Assembly (NCBI RefSeq): GCF_025751515.1
Contig: NZ_JAOWLE010000007.1
Span: 62,001-126,000 of the forward strand
Source of the DNA: Actibacterium sp. XHP0104
Lineage (GTDB): Bacteria > Pseudomonadota > Alphaproteobacteria > Rhodobacterales > Rhodobacteraceae
Direction: 5' to 3'
DNA: 64,000 nt
Shown here: piece after piece, positions 63,946 to 64,000 of the stretch
Layout: each line of letters begins with the position of its first letter
How positions within the stretch are numbered: the stretch's first letter is position 1
Made by a program: the position numbers and the translations under genes
The notes under the pieces: model-generated
Databases searched by the model: none
What the model saw: the letters and a program-made list of their open reading frames with translations, nothing else
Told to the model about the DNA's origin: nothing

Positions 63946-63972
63946 TCAGGCCCGCATAGGAGGAGAATTGAA

Positions 63973-64000
63973 ATGAAAAACGAATGGCCCCTGTGGGAAG
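63973..64000 (+). CDS. paaB: 1,2-phenylacetyl-CoA epoxidase subunit PaaB, start only
   Basis: The first nine codons read MKNEWPLWE, the usual beginning of PaaB, a small structural subunit of the epoxidase. AGGAGGAGAA lies 7 nt before the ATG. The gene runs off the window; the order paaA-paaB is the usual one. Confidence 0.85.

Noticed and set aside
1-64000. CRISPR arrays, tRNA/rRNA genes, insertion sequences, prophage
   Set aside because: No regularly spaced repeats, no tRNA-like cloverleaf noticed and no transposase, integrase or phage protein among the recognisable genes; small RNAs could still be missed by eye.

Overview
The window is a high-GC (roughly 65%) alphaproteobacterial chromosome segment, most likely from the Rhodobacteraceae (Roseobacter/Paracoccus-like). 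The pointers are short-form HisG with HisZ, an aerobic cob operon with an inverted cobK, BluE-type threonine kinase, GTTC-N7-GTTC LexA-type spacing, DUF1489 and DUF5368 genes, and TAXI-type TRAP transport with an RpiR regulator. No species name can be given from sequence alone.

Layout. 1-2979: hisS (5' truncated by the window), hisZ and hisG, coupled by ATGA overlaps. 3077-5903: DUF1489 gene and the B12-dependent ribonucleotide reductase nrdJ. 5904-11696: a lower-GC stretch with the mutagenesis cassette imuA-imuB-dnaE2 on the minus strand. 12056-14324: a Tat-exported sulfide:quinone oxidoreductase-like flavoprotein with a small DUF5368 membrane protein, then a carboxymuconolactone decarboxylase-fold gene. 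14329-20849: class III aminotransferase divergent from an rpiR-taxi-TRAP-usp operon, with twin palindromic operators in the shared spacer. 20846-24258: glutarate degradation (LysR regulator, gcdH, CaiB-family CoA-transferase).

24350-47489 is a nearly complete aerobic adenosylcobalamin locus. A riboswitch-led minus-strand unit carries a CbiM-like permease and cobF. A second riboswitch leads a 13-kb minus-strand operon DUF1636-cobW-cobN-cobG-cobH-cobI-cobJ-[cobK on the opposite strand]-cobL-cobE-cobM-cobB-cobA. Then come cobO and cobQ (plus), cobD (Thr-P decarboxylase), cbiB, a threonine kinase and a histidine phosphatase (minus), and cobU-cobT-cobS (plus). Together these run from uroporphyrinogen III to cobalamin; cobaltochelatase CobS/CobT small subunits, cobR and bluB are not in the window. 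nrdJ is an obvious consumer of the product.

47641-60674 is assimilatory nitrate reduction: the sensor/antiterminator pair nasT-nasS, a leader with an NtrC-like box and an intrinsic terminator, nitrate ABC transporter nrtA-nrtB-nrtCD (fused ATPases), nitrite reductase nirB-nirD, nitrate reductase nasA and siroheme synthase cysG, mostly overlapping or nearly so. 60705-64000 is the beginning of a phenylacetate (paa) catabolic cluster: a PaaX-family regulator, a promoter region with two inverted-repeat operator candidates, a 3-oxoadipyl-CoA thiolase, paaA and the first nine codons of paaB.

No rRNA, tRNA, CRISPR array, insertion sequence or prophage was recognised. The points most worth a second look are the scarless inverted cobK inside the cob operon, the nas leader with its stacked controls, the RpiR and paa operator architectures, a dispersed GC-rich palindromic element found three times, and the compositional breaks in hisS and around imuAB-dnaE2.
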